Assembly: GCA_025656675.1 (NCBI GenBank)
Contig: JAHXHN010000003.1
Coordinates: 806,001-870,000 of the forward strand
Direction: 5' to 3'
Source: Candidatus Thiodiazotropha sp. (ex Codakia rugifera)
GTDB lineage: Bacteria; Pseudomonadota; Gammaproteobacteria; Chromatiales; Chromatiaceae
DNA length: 64,000 nt
Below, piece by piece: positions 9,127 through 18,559 of this stretch. The notes beneath the pieces were generated by a model, which saw only the letters and a list, made by a program, of their open reading frames with translations, had not been told where the DNA came from and did not search any database. A program made the translations under genes and the position numbers. Position 1 is the stretch's first letter. Each line of letters begins with the position of its first letter.

Positions 9127-10710
9127 ATGACCCTATCTATTGAGCAATTACCAGTTGAATGCTTGATTGGCAGTAAAGTCGGATTAGAAAAAGAGGGTCT
9201 CAGAGTCACGCCTAACGGCCGATTGTCAACGGCTGATCATCCATCGGCTCTTGGTGCATCCCTGACACACCCATGTATTACAACTGATTTCTCCGAATCC
9301 CTGCTTGAGCTGATTTCACCACCTTTTGAAAACAGTCTAGAGGCACTCAATTTTATCAGCGAGGCTGAAGCCTTTGTTCACAGACATTTAGGTGATGAAT
9401 TGATCTGGTCTGCAAGCATGCCTTGCCCCATCGAAAATGAGGACGATATACGTATTGCAGAATATGGTTCCTCCCACCCGGGAATGCAGAAAACAATTTA
9501 CCGACGCGGATTGGCCCATCGGTATGGTAAACAGATGCAGATTATTGCCGGGGTGCATTTTAACTTCTCATTTTCTAATGAACTGTGGTCATGGCTCCAG
9601 ATGGAGTCAACTACTTCAAAGGGTAGTACAACTGCATATATTGCAGAACGAACCCTGTCAGCGATACGCAATGCACAGCGTCATGATTGGTTGTTACTCT
9701 TTCTGTTTGGCGCCTCACCTGCGACCAGCCGCTCATTGTCCGGTGCAAATGGACGCCTGATTCCCTATGACAAGCACACGCTCTACCTACCCTATGCAAC
9801 GTCATTACGTATGGGCGATATTGGCTACACCAATTCACCACTGATCAATCGGGAAGTCGTTATAAACCATAATTCACTATCGGGTTATATTGACAGCCTT
9901 CGAAGCGTTATCAATACACCCTACTTGGCCTATGAACAATTTGACGGGCTGGGTGGTAGTGATCAGCAACTCAGCAATACATTGCTACAGACAGAGAACG
10001 AGTACTATTCCACAGTACGACCGAAGCAAGTCACCGAGTCAGGTGAATCCTTGCTGGATGCCCTACAGCATCGAGGCATCAGTTATATTGAATTACGCTC
10101 AATTGATATAAACTCATTTGTACCTTCCGGTATTGAGCCCACTCAATTACACTTTCTTGAGCTCTTCATGTACCACTGTCTATTCTCTGAGAGTCCCTGT
10201 TTTGACAATCGGGAAATGGAGACAATCCGATTCAATCGCAATGAAACAGCCTATCGGGGTCGTGACCCGTCTTTGAAGCTGATCCATCGACAGGAAAAAA
10301 TCGCACTCCATCAATGGGCCAGTCAACTTATCGACGAGATGCAGCCTCTGGCCGAAAAGCTCGACCAGGCTCACCACACAAATCACTATTCGAAAGCACT
10401 CTCCCACTATAGAGAGCGGGTATATCAACCGAATCTGACTCCCTCTGCGCAAATGCTGGACACGATGCAGCGTACAGAAAAAAGCTTTTCCAGCTTCACC
10501 CTGGGCAGGTCGCAGCTACATCATCAGCACCATCTTGCGTTAAAACTTGCAGATGAGCGAATTGCATTTTTCAAAGCCATGGCAAGACAGTCTTATCGTC
10601 AGAAAAATGCCCTCGAAGGCTGTAAAAAGTGTCAAGTAGATAAAAACAGTTTCTGTAAAGATGGTCATGGATCCTACAGAGCTCAAGCAATTCGGTGTGC
10701 CTGTAACTGA
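9127..10710 (+). CDS. gshA: Glutamate-cysteine ligase (proteobacterial type)
   Basis: GshA catalyses the ATP-dependent joining of glutamate and cysteine, the first step of glutathione synthesis, in the cytoplasm. The 527-residue product matches the E. coli-type family in length (about 520) and motifs: GLEKEGLRVTPNGRLS near the start, TDFSESLLELISPP, WSASMPCP, RRGLAHRYGKQMQ and IIAGVHFNFSFS. The ATG at 9127 is chosen because AAGGA lies about 10 bases upstream; an in-frame ATG at 9100 has no ribosome binding site. The C-terminal tail is cysteine-rich (CKKCQVDKNSFC and CACN), which I do not recognise from the family. The gene stands alone. Persulfidated glutathione is a plausible carrier in sulfur oxidation, but that link is inference. 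Confidence 0.93.
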   Translation: MTLSIEQLPVECLIGSKVGLEKEGLRVTPNGRLSTADHPSALGASLTHPCITTDFSESLLELISPPFENSLEALNFISEAEAFVHRHLGDELIWSASMPCPIENEDDIRIAEYGSSHPGMQKTIYRRGLAHRYGKQMQIIAGVHFNFSFSNELWSWLQMESTTSKGSTTAYIAERTLSAIRNAQRHDWLLLFLFGASPATSRSLSGANGRLIPYDKHTLYLPYATSLRMGDIGYTNSPLINREVVINHNSLSGYIDSLRSVINTPYLAYEQFDGLGGSDQQLSNTLLQTENEYYSTVRPKQVTESGESLLDALQHRGISYIELRSIDINSFVPSGIEPTQLHFLELFMYHCLFSESPCFDNREMETIRFNRNETAYRGRDPSLKLIHRQEKIALHQWASQLIDEMQPLAEKLDQAHHTNHYSKALSHYRERVYQPNLTPSAQMLDTMQRTEKSFSSFTLGRSQLHHQHHLALKLADERIAFFKAMARQSYRQKNALEGCKKCQVDKNSFCKDGHGSYRAQAIRCACN

Positions 10711-11109
10711 TCCTGTTCGTCCCAGACAGTCACTAAAGCAGTCGATTATTTTCTGGCTTATCTCCCGATATTGGGAGTAAGTATGGCCATACATAATATA
10801 TTTATTCAACAACCCGCTATTATGCGTCCATGAATCAACGCAGTGTCCTATTTGACGGTATAACAGGGTTAGGAAAGACTATGTGCGCTTGGCTATATCA
10901 GACTGATATGATGAATTTTATATGAAATATTTGCAGTAGTAATTTTATTGAATAAACCAAGATGCCGCACGAAAGGAAATCCCTATTCATAAACGCATTT
11001 GCTTACATTCATTTACGGACAAATTCACTGGGCTTGCAAAATAACTCGCTATGATTCTTATGATCCACCCAAACGCAGCAAGATATCAATATTTGAATGT
11101 CACCATACG
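10711..11109. other. Intergenic region with a partial palindromic-repeat arm
   Basis: No gene is supported here. A short hairpin (CTCCC-GATATT-GGGAG, about 10758-10774) lacks a T-run. The bases 10994-11020 (GCATTTGCTTACATTC and on to ATTTACGGAC) resemble one arm of the inverted repeat pair at 25694-25855, suggesting a solitary copy of the same interspersed repeat. Confidence 0.45.
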
Positions 11110-11380
11110 CTAGGGCCTGTTAACACTAATTTGATTGCCACTGTTGTGCCTGAAAAAGCACCCATCAAGGCACGAGGAGAGAGGTTTGGTTGCTCCAAAT
11201 GAACAACGAGTAACGCTGAGGGGTGCTTTTTCAGACGCAACCCGAAGGGCCAAGGCCATTTTTTTGTTCAGCAAAGCAGAAGGAGTGCGGTGTAGCTCAT
11301 CTACATAAGCGACTGATAACGCCGCTGGGCGAAAAAATGGTCTTGGCAGTGACGATCAAATTAGTGTTAACAGGCCCTAG
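11110..11380. mobile_element. MITE-like element with 26-bp perfect inverted ends
   Basis: The ends are perfect 26-base inverted repeats: 11110-11135, beginning CTAGGGCCTGTTAACACTAA, and its complement at 11355-11380. The outermost CTAG could be a 4-bp target duplication, because it is palindromic. Two further complementary pairs lie inside: 14 bp perfect (11150-11163 with 11221-11234) and 15 bp with one mismatch (11250-11264 with 11332-11346). There is no plausible transposase, so it would depend on an enzyme acting in trans. Its right end contains the stop codon of the minus-strand gene that follows. Confidence 0.8.
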
Positions 11381-12459
11381 AAACCCTGCTCCATCAGAAC
11401 ATCCATAATAGCACTCACACGCTCATCGATCTTACGTGCAACATCTTCCAGGTTATCTCCCTGTCCAAGCTTTTTATCAGACAACTGTTGTGCCTCCTGT
11501 AGTAAGGGGACCAATGTCAGAGCAAGGTCTGTTGCATGGCCGTGTTCCAGTGCCTGCAACAGAGACTGGTCAGCATTTTGGTAATCCTTCAGCATGCAGT
11601 AACTACAGGATGAGCGTAAATACACTGCACAATTCTTCTTTTCAGCTTCTTTGATGCCATGATCAAGAACTGCATAGTGCTCCTTTGCTTGATAGTAGTC
11701 AGCTGATTTGAAAGAGGTATCCGCTTCTTCAAGTAATCGAGTATTACACTTCTTTATCCAATATATTATTCGGTCACCGTACAGATTGGATTTACGATTT
11801 CTAAATTCCGCTTTTCTCAGCCACTTCCGGGCATCCAAATAATTCCCCAGTCGCATGTAGTGCCGCCCGATGATATAAGCACTTTGCGCATATCTCATCT
11901 TATCCTGTTCAAAATTGTCGATCAGGATGTTAATGATTCCGAGGAAGTTTCTTTGTTCCGCCTCCAACTCCAAATCGGTAATCATATCCCGATATTTACG
12001 AAAGTTAGCACGCATTTCATGTAACGCTTCTCTGGCCGCCTTGTGAACCGCCTCGGCCTCCTCTTCATCTAAGATGATATCCACCAGAACCAGAAGTGCA
12101 CCAGCATCTTTTGACTCACCAAGGGCTGTAGCAAAAGCGCATCGCTCCGCCTCATCTTCGGATCGAAGTAGATACTTCATGCAAAAGTGCATCATCTCAC
12201 CAATATGTTCTTGTTTTCGTCCCCAGTGGACGAGTCCGATGATGAGCAAAGCCCCCAGCGCAACAGCCACAAGCAGGGCAGTGGCTAACGCAGTTGCTAA
12301 CCCACCATTGTCCTGGCTGGCTACAGATTCCGCAGCTGCAACTTGGGCCGGAACCGTCAGGGATACAATCAAACCCATTGTTAGAAATATTGGGTGCGCC
12401 GAGTCCAGGCACAGCTTAGAGTGGGTGGAAGGATATGGATAGAACATAGTCGTTATCAT
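11377..12459 (-). CDS. Membrane-anchored helical-repeat protein of unknown function
   Basis: The product is about 360 residues. It has a signal-like hydrophobic stretch (FLTMGLIVSLTVPAQVAAAE), then a second membrane helix (ATALLVAVALGALLIIGLVHW). A long, charged, all-helical region follows with TPR/HEAT-like periodicity, for example YAQSAYIIGRHYMRLGNYLD followed by ARKWLRKAE. I infer a membrane-tethered scaffold or assembly factor. I prefer the ATG at 12459 over 12522 because a signal peptide follows it more directly. The stop codon TAG is formed by the CTAG at the outer edge of the adjacent MITE-like element, so the insertion may have trimmed or replaced the original C-terminus. I recognise no family. 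Confidence 0.7.
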   Translation of the reverse strand: MITTMFYPYPSTHSKLCLDSAHPIFLTMGLIVSLTVPAQVAAAESVASQDNGGLATALATALLVAVALGALLIIGLVHWGRKQEHIGEMMHFCMKYLLRSEDEAERCAFATALGESKDAGALLVLVDIILDEEEAEAVHKAAREALHEMRANFRKYRDMITDLELEAEQRNFLGIINILIDNFEQDKMRYAQSAYIIGRHYMRLGNYLDARKWLRKAEFRNRKSNLYGDRIIYWIKKCNTRLLEEADTSFKSADYYQAKEHYAVLDHGIKEAEKKNCAVYLRSSCSYCMLKDYQNADQSLLQALEHGHATDLALTLVPLLQEAQQLSDKKLGQGDNLEDVARKIDERVSAIMDVLMEQGF

Positions 12460-12783
12460 TGTTGTTCTGCCTTCATTTTTTTTCGCTAGCGTGGCTGGTA
12501 ACTTGAGCAAGATCACCAACAAGCTAAGTACAAAGCGCCAGACTAGTCAAACTGGGCTTTGATCCTGACGTATCATAAAAAATCATCCTGTGTAACCTGA
12601 ATCTCCTCATGGAAGGTTAGGTAGCGCCATTCCTGAAGCAATTTTTTTGGACATTTGCCAACCCGGCACCTGCTGCAATCCATGGAATTCAATGACTTAC
12701 TGGATTCCAACATGTACTGGAGTGACAGTAACTGTTGTTTCTGGATGGATACCCGTACTCCATCTAGGTGATATTGAGGAATA

Positions 12784-13950
12784 CTAGCCAGCTGACCAGT
12801 AGTCTGTCGCTATCCCCTCCCCCAAATCCGCTTCAGCAAGACGACGCCTGACTTCCAACAGCTTTTCGAGCAGCGCAGGCTCAGCATCTTTGTAGGTATC
12901 TGCATCAGGTACGCGCTTCACCACCACACCCAGTAGTTCAGTGATTGCATTCCCAATTGAGTTCTGACTGATGGTAACAATCAGTTTTCCCGCCTCGTTT
13001 CGATAAATAAGCTGTTTAAAAGCAGGCTGCCATCGTATTGAGTTAGCGTACTTTGCATCGACGATACATTGATCCCTTACCTTCTTGGCCGTACCAAGAA
13101 AATCATTATTGAACAGTAACACGCTCTCGACCTGCTTAGGATAATAGACATCCCTTGGCATGGGTGCGTTACGGGTTGATACCTGGCTGAAAAAGGTTCT
13201 GTAAAAATCGATAAAACCCTCAAGTATTGCATCATATTCATGCCAGAAACGAATATTTTTCAGTGCTTCCACACCACCCCGAATTTCCCAACAGGGTAAG
13301 CCATGAGGATAGCCGGTGAGTTCAATACCCGACTCATCGGAGCTGATCGGCTTCAGCACCTTGAGTTCCAGGGCTCGATCGAAAAAATCCCTGTAGACAT
13401 CCCGCATGTAGGATTGAAAAAGGCTGTGTTGGCCACCATCAGACAGGTTGGGGTTTTTTGGATCAGCCAATGCTGCCTGCCTGAGCTGCTGCATGGAAAA
13501 AACAATGAAGTGGTTGTGCAGCATGCGAATACTCGGGACACCCGGCGAAGTCAATGGCCAGGTTGCATCGAGACTCGCTTCACCCGCCAGCAACAAGTGC
13601 GCATCAGGATTCGGAAACTGCTCTAACATAAACTCAATGATAATCTGGTTCATACGATTCCAGACATGTCGCACATCGTCCGGTACCTGGGTACGACGTA
13701 CCGGTCGCCCCAGCGGATTGAGTATCACCTTGGAAGTGTTGTAGATAATGGATGTATCGAACACATTGCTATGGCCCAACGCCTTCCGGTAGAGCAGAAG
13801 ATTCTCCGGATTCATCAAAAGGCCATTATTATGGACCAGGTCATTGAGGTTTTCCGTGCTGTTGAAAAACTCATTGGGCTTCATCCCCTCCGGTACTTCC
13901 AAAGGTATGGGACGAAAGGGTGTGGTGATTTCACGTGGACCGTACTCCAT
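12784..13950 (-). CDS. Conserved protein of unknown function near carbohydrate genes
   Basis: The 388-residue soluble protein has no signal peptide or membrane helix. Visible features are a PLGRPVRRTQVPDDVRHVWN segment, a conserved-looking central MLHNHFIVFS, and PHGLPCWEIRGG. The HNH/H-x-H pattern vaguely recalls nucleotidyl-transferase or hydrolase active sites, but I cannot assign a family. An AGGAGG-like stretch (minus strand of 13959-13964) lies about 8 bases before the ATG. It is divergent from the gluconokinase fusion across about 190 bases, so the two may share control with the sugar-oxidation genes beyond. Confidence 0.72.
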   Translation of the reverse strand: MEYGPREITTPFRPIPLEVPEGMKPNEFFNSTENLNDLVHNNGLLMNPENLLLYRKALGHSNVFDTSIIYNTSKVILNPLGRPVRRTQVPDDVRHVWNRMNQIIIEFMLEQFPNPDAHLLLAGEASLDATWPLTSPGVPSIRMLHNHFIVFSMQQLRQAALADPKNPNLSDGGQHSLFQSYMRDVYRDFFDRALELKVLKPISSDESGIELTGYPHGLPCWEIRGGVEALKNIRFWHEYDAILEGFIDFYRTFFSQVSTRNAPMPRDVYYPKQVESVLLFNNDFLGTAKKVRDQCIVDAKYANSIRWQPAFKQLIYRNEAGKLIVTISQNSIGNAITELLGVVVKRVPDADTYKDAEPALLEKLLEVRRRLAEADLGEGIATDYWSAG

Positions 13951-14144
13951 AAAAAAACCTCCTATTGATGAAGTGCGTGCAGGACCTGTTGTACCACCAC
14001 CCTAAACAGACCTATGGTCGAAAGCAATACTATCCCTGCAAGACCCGCCAAATGTTACATAAGCTATGACGAGGTACACTAGCCGCTTCTCGGCTATGAT
14101 GGCACCAAGATGTGTATCGGTATGCATAAATCAAGGTGGTCGCT

Positions 14145-15455
14145 GTGGTAATCATTGTTATGGGGGTCTCAGGCTCTGGAAAAACCACCATCGGTCAATT
14201 ACTGGCTCATCAGTTGGGATGGCGGTTTATCGAGGGTGACGACTACCATACGGCAAACAACAAGGCGAACATGTCAGCCGCCATTCCTCTTGATGATATC
14301 GATCGTCAGCCATGGCTTGACAGACTCGCGCTTGTGATCGATGCGCATTTAAGAGCAGATCGTGACGCGGTACTCTCCTGCTCTGCCTTGAAGCACCAGT
14401 ATAGGGTAGAACTTCTGCGTGATGCCGAGCAGGTTCGCCTGGTCTATCTCTACGGATCGTTTGACCTGATATTGGAACGGCTGAAACAGCGTCGTGGTCA
14501 CTTCATGAATCCAGCACTTTTAAAAAGCCAGTTTGAAACGATTGAACAACCCGATGATGCCCTGACAATCAAGATCAGCCAACCAGCTGAAGCCATCGTT
14601 ACGTACATCATTGAGCAGTTTAATCTGTCACCCTCCCGCATCGACACCCAGGTATTGCTCGATGAACTGATGTTCCCTGAAGCGCCTCGTTGGCGAGCAG
14701 GCTGGCTCTGGTTTACCGATCAGCATGCTCAGCGGGTGGTTCGAGTCAATCCACAGGGGGTCTCAGAGACTTTGGCGATACTGGATGACTTGCCGGGTGG
14801 ATTGGGTTGGTTACCGGATGGTCGCTTACTGGTAGTCTCGATGACAAAACGACAACTCCTTGTGATGGAGCATGCAGTGCTAAGCACCTATGCCGACCTT
14901 TCACACCTTGCCTCATTCCACTGCAACGATATGCTTGTAGATTATCAGGGGCGTTGTTATGTCGGTAACTTTGGCTTTGATCTCCACAGCGGTGCTGGGC
15001 AACTTCCTGCCGAACTCATCCTTGTGGACACACGGGGTAAGTCAAAAATTGTGGCCGATAAGCTGATCTTCCCCAATGGCTGTGCATTGTCCCGGGATGG
15101 AAAGACCCTGTTAGTCGCAGAAACCTTCGCTTCCCGTATCACTGCCTTTAATGTCGAATTGGATGGATCATTGAGTAATCGGCATCTATGGGCAACCCTT
15201 GACGGCGCCTATCCGGATGGGATATGTCTCGATCCGGAAGGCAATCTCTGGATTGCAGCACCTAATCTTTCAAAATTGCTGCTTGTACGGAAGGGTGGAG
15301 AGATACTTCGCACCGTAAAACCCTTGGGTGACCCCTATGCCTGCATGCTGGGAGGCGATGATGATAACGTGCTGTTTATCACCAGCTCGGAGACTGACAA
15401 TCCGGAACAAGCCCGGCAACAACGCAGTGGCCGTATTGAAATACTGGCCCTATAA
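14145..15455 (+). CDS. Gluconokinase fused to SMP-30/gluconolactonase
   Basis: The N-terminal half (about 1-165) is a GntK-type gluconokinase: Walker A GVSGSGKTT, EGDDYH followed by NKANMSAAIPLDD, CSALKHQYR, and the RRGHFMNP lid motif. It phosphorylates gluconate to 6-phosphogluconate. The C-terminal half (about 170-436) is an SMP-30/gluconolactonase beta-propeller, with FPEAPRWR (metal-binding Glu), FHCNDM, and FPNGCALSRDGKTLLVAET, expected to open gluconolactone to gluconate. One chain would therefore catalyse two consecutive steps. The GTG at 14145 has AAGGTGG 5 bases upstream and gives the usual short lead into the P-loop; an in-frame GTG at 14136 overlaps that site. It converges on the glycosidase gene. 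Confidence 0.86.
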   Translation: MVIIVMGVSGSGKTTIGQLLAHQLGWRFIEGDDYHTANNKANMSAAIPLDDIDRQPWLDRLALVIDAHLRADRDAVLSCSALKHQYRVELLRDAEQVRLVYLYGSFDLILERLKQRRGHFMNPALLKSQFETIEQPDDALTIKISQPAEAIVTYIIEQFNLSPSRIDTQVLLDELMFPEAPRWRAGWLWFTDQHAQRVVRVNPQGVSETLAILDDLPGGLGWLPDGRLLVVSMTKRQLLVMEHAVLSTYADLSHLASFHCNDMLVDYQGRCYVGNFGFDLHSGAGQLPAELILVDTRGKSKIVADKLIFPNGCALSRDGKTLLVAETFASRITAFNVELDGSLSNRHLWATLDGAYPDGICLDPEGNLWIAAPNLSKLLLVRKGGEILRTVKPLGDPYACMLGGDDDNVLFITSSETDNPEQARQQRSGRIEILAL

Positions 15456-15532
15456 GGGACTCACACTGATCAGGAACCATGTCTGGCAGGGCTTGATCAT
15501 ATTATCGACTCCAATGTACGCATGGATGATGG

Positions 15533-18235
15533 CTATCTCGCCATTGACTCATCCTCATGTCCGAGAAAGACCGGTATATCCTTGCGATAGTGGCGCATTA
15601 CCAGATTGGCCAATAGCCCGGTCCAGCCAGTTTGATGCGCTGCACCAAGCCCCTGGCCCGTCTCTGCATGAAAATATTCATAAAACAGATTGAGATCACT
15701 CCAGGCTTCATCAGATTGAAACGGGCTGTCACGACGTAGTGCGGGAATATATCCCTGCTCATCCCGTCGGTAGAGGTTGACCAGACGCTCAGAGATCAGG
15801 GTAGCGATCTCTTGCAGGGTCAGGGATTGATCGGTTAAACAAGGTACTTCGTACTTGAACTCATCACCCAGAAAACGGTGGAATTTCTCCAGTGCCTGAA
15901 CCAGGGCGTAGTTGGTGGGTATCCATACCGGACCACGCCAGTTGGAGTTTCCGCCAAACAGGCCACTCTCCGATTCACCAGGTAGATAATCAATACCTGT
16001 CTGCCCTATTCCCGGCAGATTGCCAAGATCCTGGTAGTGTTCATGCAGCTTGCTGAGACTGCGCACCCCATAGGGAGAAAGAAATTCATCTTCATTTAGG
16101 AGACGTTTAAGGATACGCGGCAGCATTGTGTGATCGACCAGTGCCAGGAGGTGTTCTCCTTGATCATTTTCCCAATCGGGACAGGCACAGACATAACTGC
16201 CTTGGAACAATCCTTTCTTATGCTTTTTAAGCAACTGTTGAAAACGGGGCACATTTGCCAACAAGCGTTTGTCCACCACCTCGGTAGCAAATAACGGGAT
16301 CAGGCCAACCCATGAGTAGACATTGATACGGTGATGGGTACCGTCTGGTGTAATCAGCAGATCCTTGAAAAAACCGGCATCAAGGTCCCATAGCGAGGGA
16401 CCGTTTTCATCACCACCGCCAATCGCCTTGGCAATGGAAAGAAACTGTTCATAGCACTGGATGGCGATATTCTCATAATCGGCATCCTCTATTGCAAGCT
16501 CCAATGCCATCACGGTCATATTCAGTGCAAACATGGCCATCCAACCCGTGGCATCAGCCTGCTTGAGCGTATGACCAGGCGGTAAGGGTTTCGATCGATC
16601 GAAGACGGAAATATTATCCAGCCCCAGAAAACCGCCTTCAAACAAATTCTGGCCCTGTCTATCCTTGCGATTGATCCACCAGGCGTAGTTAAGCAACAGT
16701 TTATGGAATATCCGCTGCAGGTAGCGTCTGTCCCCCTCCCCTCGTTGAACACGTTCCGCACGATAGACCTTTAATGCCCCCCAGGCATGTACGGGCGGAT
16801 TGACATCGCCAAAAGCCCATTCGTAGGCAGGTATCTGGCCGTTAGGATGAAGGTAATGTTCACCCAATAGCACCTCGATCTGTTGCTTAGCAAAGTCCAC
16901 ATCCACCAGGGCCAGTGCGACGCAGTGAAAAGCCAGATCCCAGGCAGCAAACCAAGGATACTCCCAGGTATCCGGCATTGATAGAATATCCGCAGCTCGC
17001 AGATGTCGCCATTGATGATTGCGGCCACCCTTGCGTGTTGCAGGCGGCACCTGCTGGTCGCCCATCAGCCAACGCTGCACATCGAAGTGGAAGAACTGTT
17101 TACTCCAGATCATACCGGCTAGTGCCTGGCGCATGATCTTATGATCCTCCAATCCACCCTCCGGCAGCAGCTCATCGTAAAAGATATCCGCCTCCGAACG
17201 GCGCAGAGCAAACACCTTTTCGAACGCTTTGAAGGGATGATCCAGGGAGTCCGCACTAAGCACAAGATCGATCTTTTTCGTTTCGCCAGCACCCACGTTG
17301 AATCGATACCAGGCTCCAACCTTGGTCCCGCATCTGTCTGGATTGATTGCGTTGGATTGTCCGTTAACGATCAAGCGATGAAAGGCATCTTTTACATAGG
17401 GGGTGGTTAGAGGCTGACCCCAAAGTCTCTCGGTGTTGGACTCGTTCTCTGTAAACAACAGCTCTGCCTGCTGTTCACCGTATAGCTGATAGTTTCCCAG
17501 CGCACTGTGTTCAACCTTGACAGACCAGTTTGCCCCGGCAGGGGGTTCATCAAGATACAGCTTTGGCTTGTCGATGGCGTCTCCCCATGACCAGGTATTG
17601 CGAAACCATAATTGGGGTATCAGATGCAGTTCAGCGCTTTCACTGGAACAATTCAGAAGAGCTATACGTATCTGAATCCGATTTGGGGAGACCTTGGCAT
17701 AGCAGACATCCACATCCCAGTAGCGGTGTTCGTTAAAGACAGCACTATCGAGCAAATTGAAAGGGGGCTCGAGCCGACTACGATGGCGGTTTTCCTCAAC
17801 CAGCCGTGTATAGGGATAGGCTGATTGGGGGTATTTATAGCGATAACGCAGCCAGCTATGGCTCGGCAATGCATCGGTGTAAAAATAGTACTCTTTAACA
17901 TCCTCGCCCCGATTACCCTGATTACCCGTCAGGCCAAAGGCACGCTCTTTGAGAATCGGATCGTTACCATTCCACAGTGCCAGCCCAAAACAGAGTTGCT
18001 GTTTCTCATCGCTGATACCACCGAGTCCATCTTCATTCCATCGATAGGCACGGGAGCGGGCCTGGTCGTGGTCAAAATGTTCCCATGATGTACCATTGGG
18101 GCTGTAATCTTCACGGACCGTGCCCCAGGCACGTTCAGAGAGATAAGGCCCCCATAGTCGCCAATCCGCCACCCCCTGCCGCTGTTGTTCAAGTCGTTTG
18201 CGTTCTTCATTGAGCTGCTGATGATTCAGGCTCAT
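15533..18235 (-). CDS. GH63/MGH1-like glycoside hydrolase
   Basis: The 900-residue protein has no signal peptide and is probably cytoplasmic. The second half forms an (alpha/alpha)6-barrel-like region with typical segments AAWDLAFHCVALALVD, GFLGLDNISVFDRS, SLWDLDAGFFKDLL and NWRGPVWIPTNYAL, the last being a hallmark of GH63/MGH1-like enzymes. The N-terminal half is a beta-rich domain, as in glucosidase relatives. The likely reaction is hydrolysis of alpha-glucosyl oligosaccharides or glucosyl-compatible solutes; the exact substrate cannot be read from the sequence. The start ATG at 18235 is preceded by AGGAG at 5-7 bases, better than the GTG two codons upstream. It lies downstream of the debranching enzyme after 324 bases. 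Confidence 0.85.
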   Translation of the reverse strand: MSLNHQQLNEERKRLEQQRQGVADWRLWGPYLSERAWGTVREDYSPNGTSWEHFDHDQARSRAYRWNEDGLGGISDEKQQLCFGLALWNGNDPILKERAFGLTGNQGNRGEDVKEYYFYTDALPSHSWLRYRYKYPQSAYPYTRLVEENRHRSRLEPPFNLLDSAVFNEHRYWDVDVCYAKVSPNRIQIRIALLNCSSESAELHLIPQLWFRNTWSWGDAIDKPKLYLDEPPAGANWSVKVEHSALGNYQLYGEQQAELLFTENESNTERLWGQPLTTPYVKDAFHRLIVNGQSNAINPDRCGTKVGAWYRFNVGAGETKKIDLVLSADSLDHPFKAFEKVFALRRSEADIFYDELLPEGGLEDHKIMRQALAGMIWSKQFFHFDVQRWLMGDQQVPPATRKGGRNHQWRHLRAADILSMPDTWEYPWFAAWDLAFHCVALALVDVDFAKQQIEVLLGEHYLHPNGQIPAYEWAFGDVNPPVHAWGALKVYRAERVQRGEGDRRYLQRIFHKLLLNYAWWINRKDRQGQNLFEGGFLGLDNISVFDRSKPLPPGHTLKQADATGWMAMFALNMTVMALELAIEDADYENIAIQCYEQFLSIAKAIGGGDENGPSLWDLDAGFFKDLLITPDGTHHRINVYSWVGLIPLFATEVVDKRLLANVPRFQQLLKKHKKGLFQGSYVCACPDWENDQGEHLLALVDHTMLPRILKRLLNEDEFLSPYGVRSLSKLHEHYQDLGNLPGIGQTGIDYLPGESESGLFGGNSNWRGPVWIPTNYALVQALEKFHRFLGDEFKYEVPCLTDQSLTLQEIATLISERLVNLYRRDEQGYIPALRRDSPFQSDEAWSDLNLFYEYFHAETGQGLGAAHQTGWTGLLANLVMRHYRKDIPVFLGHEDESMAR

Positions 18236-18559
18236 GATCACTCCTGCTTATCCATTGATAGGGGTAAATTGCTGTTATTCATTGCCTGATGTTTAGCTGG
18301 TAAACTCAAGCCGCCTTCTCAAAGTGTTGTCAACATCGCAAAGTCAGTCTAGGTGATACGCACCTGTTGATGGATCAGATGCTCATAGTTGGCGTATCTC
18401 GTACACATAAGGTTTATATATTTAAGTACCATCCAGAAACACCGCAATCGTCACCTGGTAAATACTGAAATCCGGAATGCCATAGAAATCACTGGATCCC
18501 TGCCTATATCGGGACGACATGGCTTTGCTATAAATACAATTGCAGACGGGTACTGTCGA
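18236..18559. other. Gap between debranching enzyme and glycosidase genes
   Basis: These 324 bases separate two same-strand genes of the sugar module. I see no gene or clear terminator hairpin. The gap is long enough to hold a separate promoter for the glycosidase. Confidence 0.5.

Noticed and set aside
11223-11408. Small reading frame inside the MITE-like element
   Set aside because: It lies in inverted-repeat DNA, crosses the element's end into the antisense of a gene, and has no family resemblance.
13980-13990. AGGACCTGTT as another MITE end
   Set aside because: Only ten bases match and the following sequence diverges; no complementary partner was found nearby.
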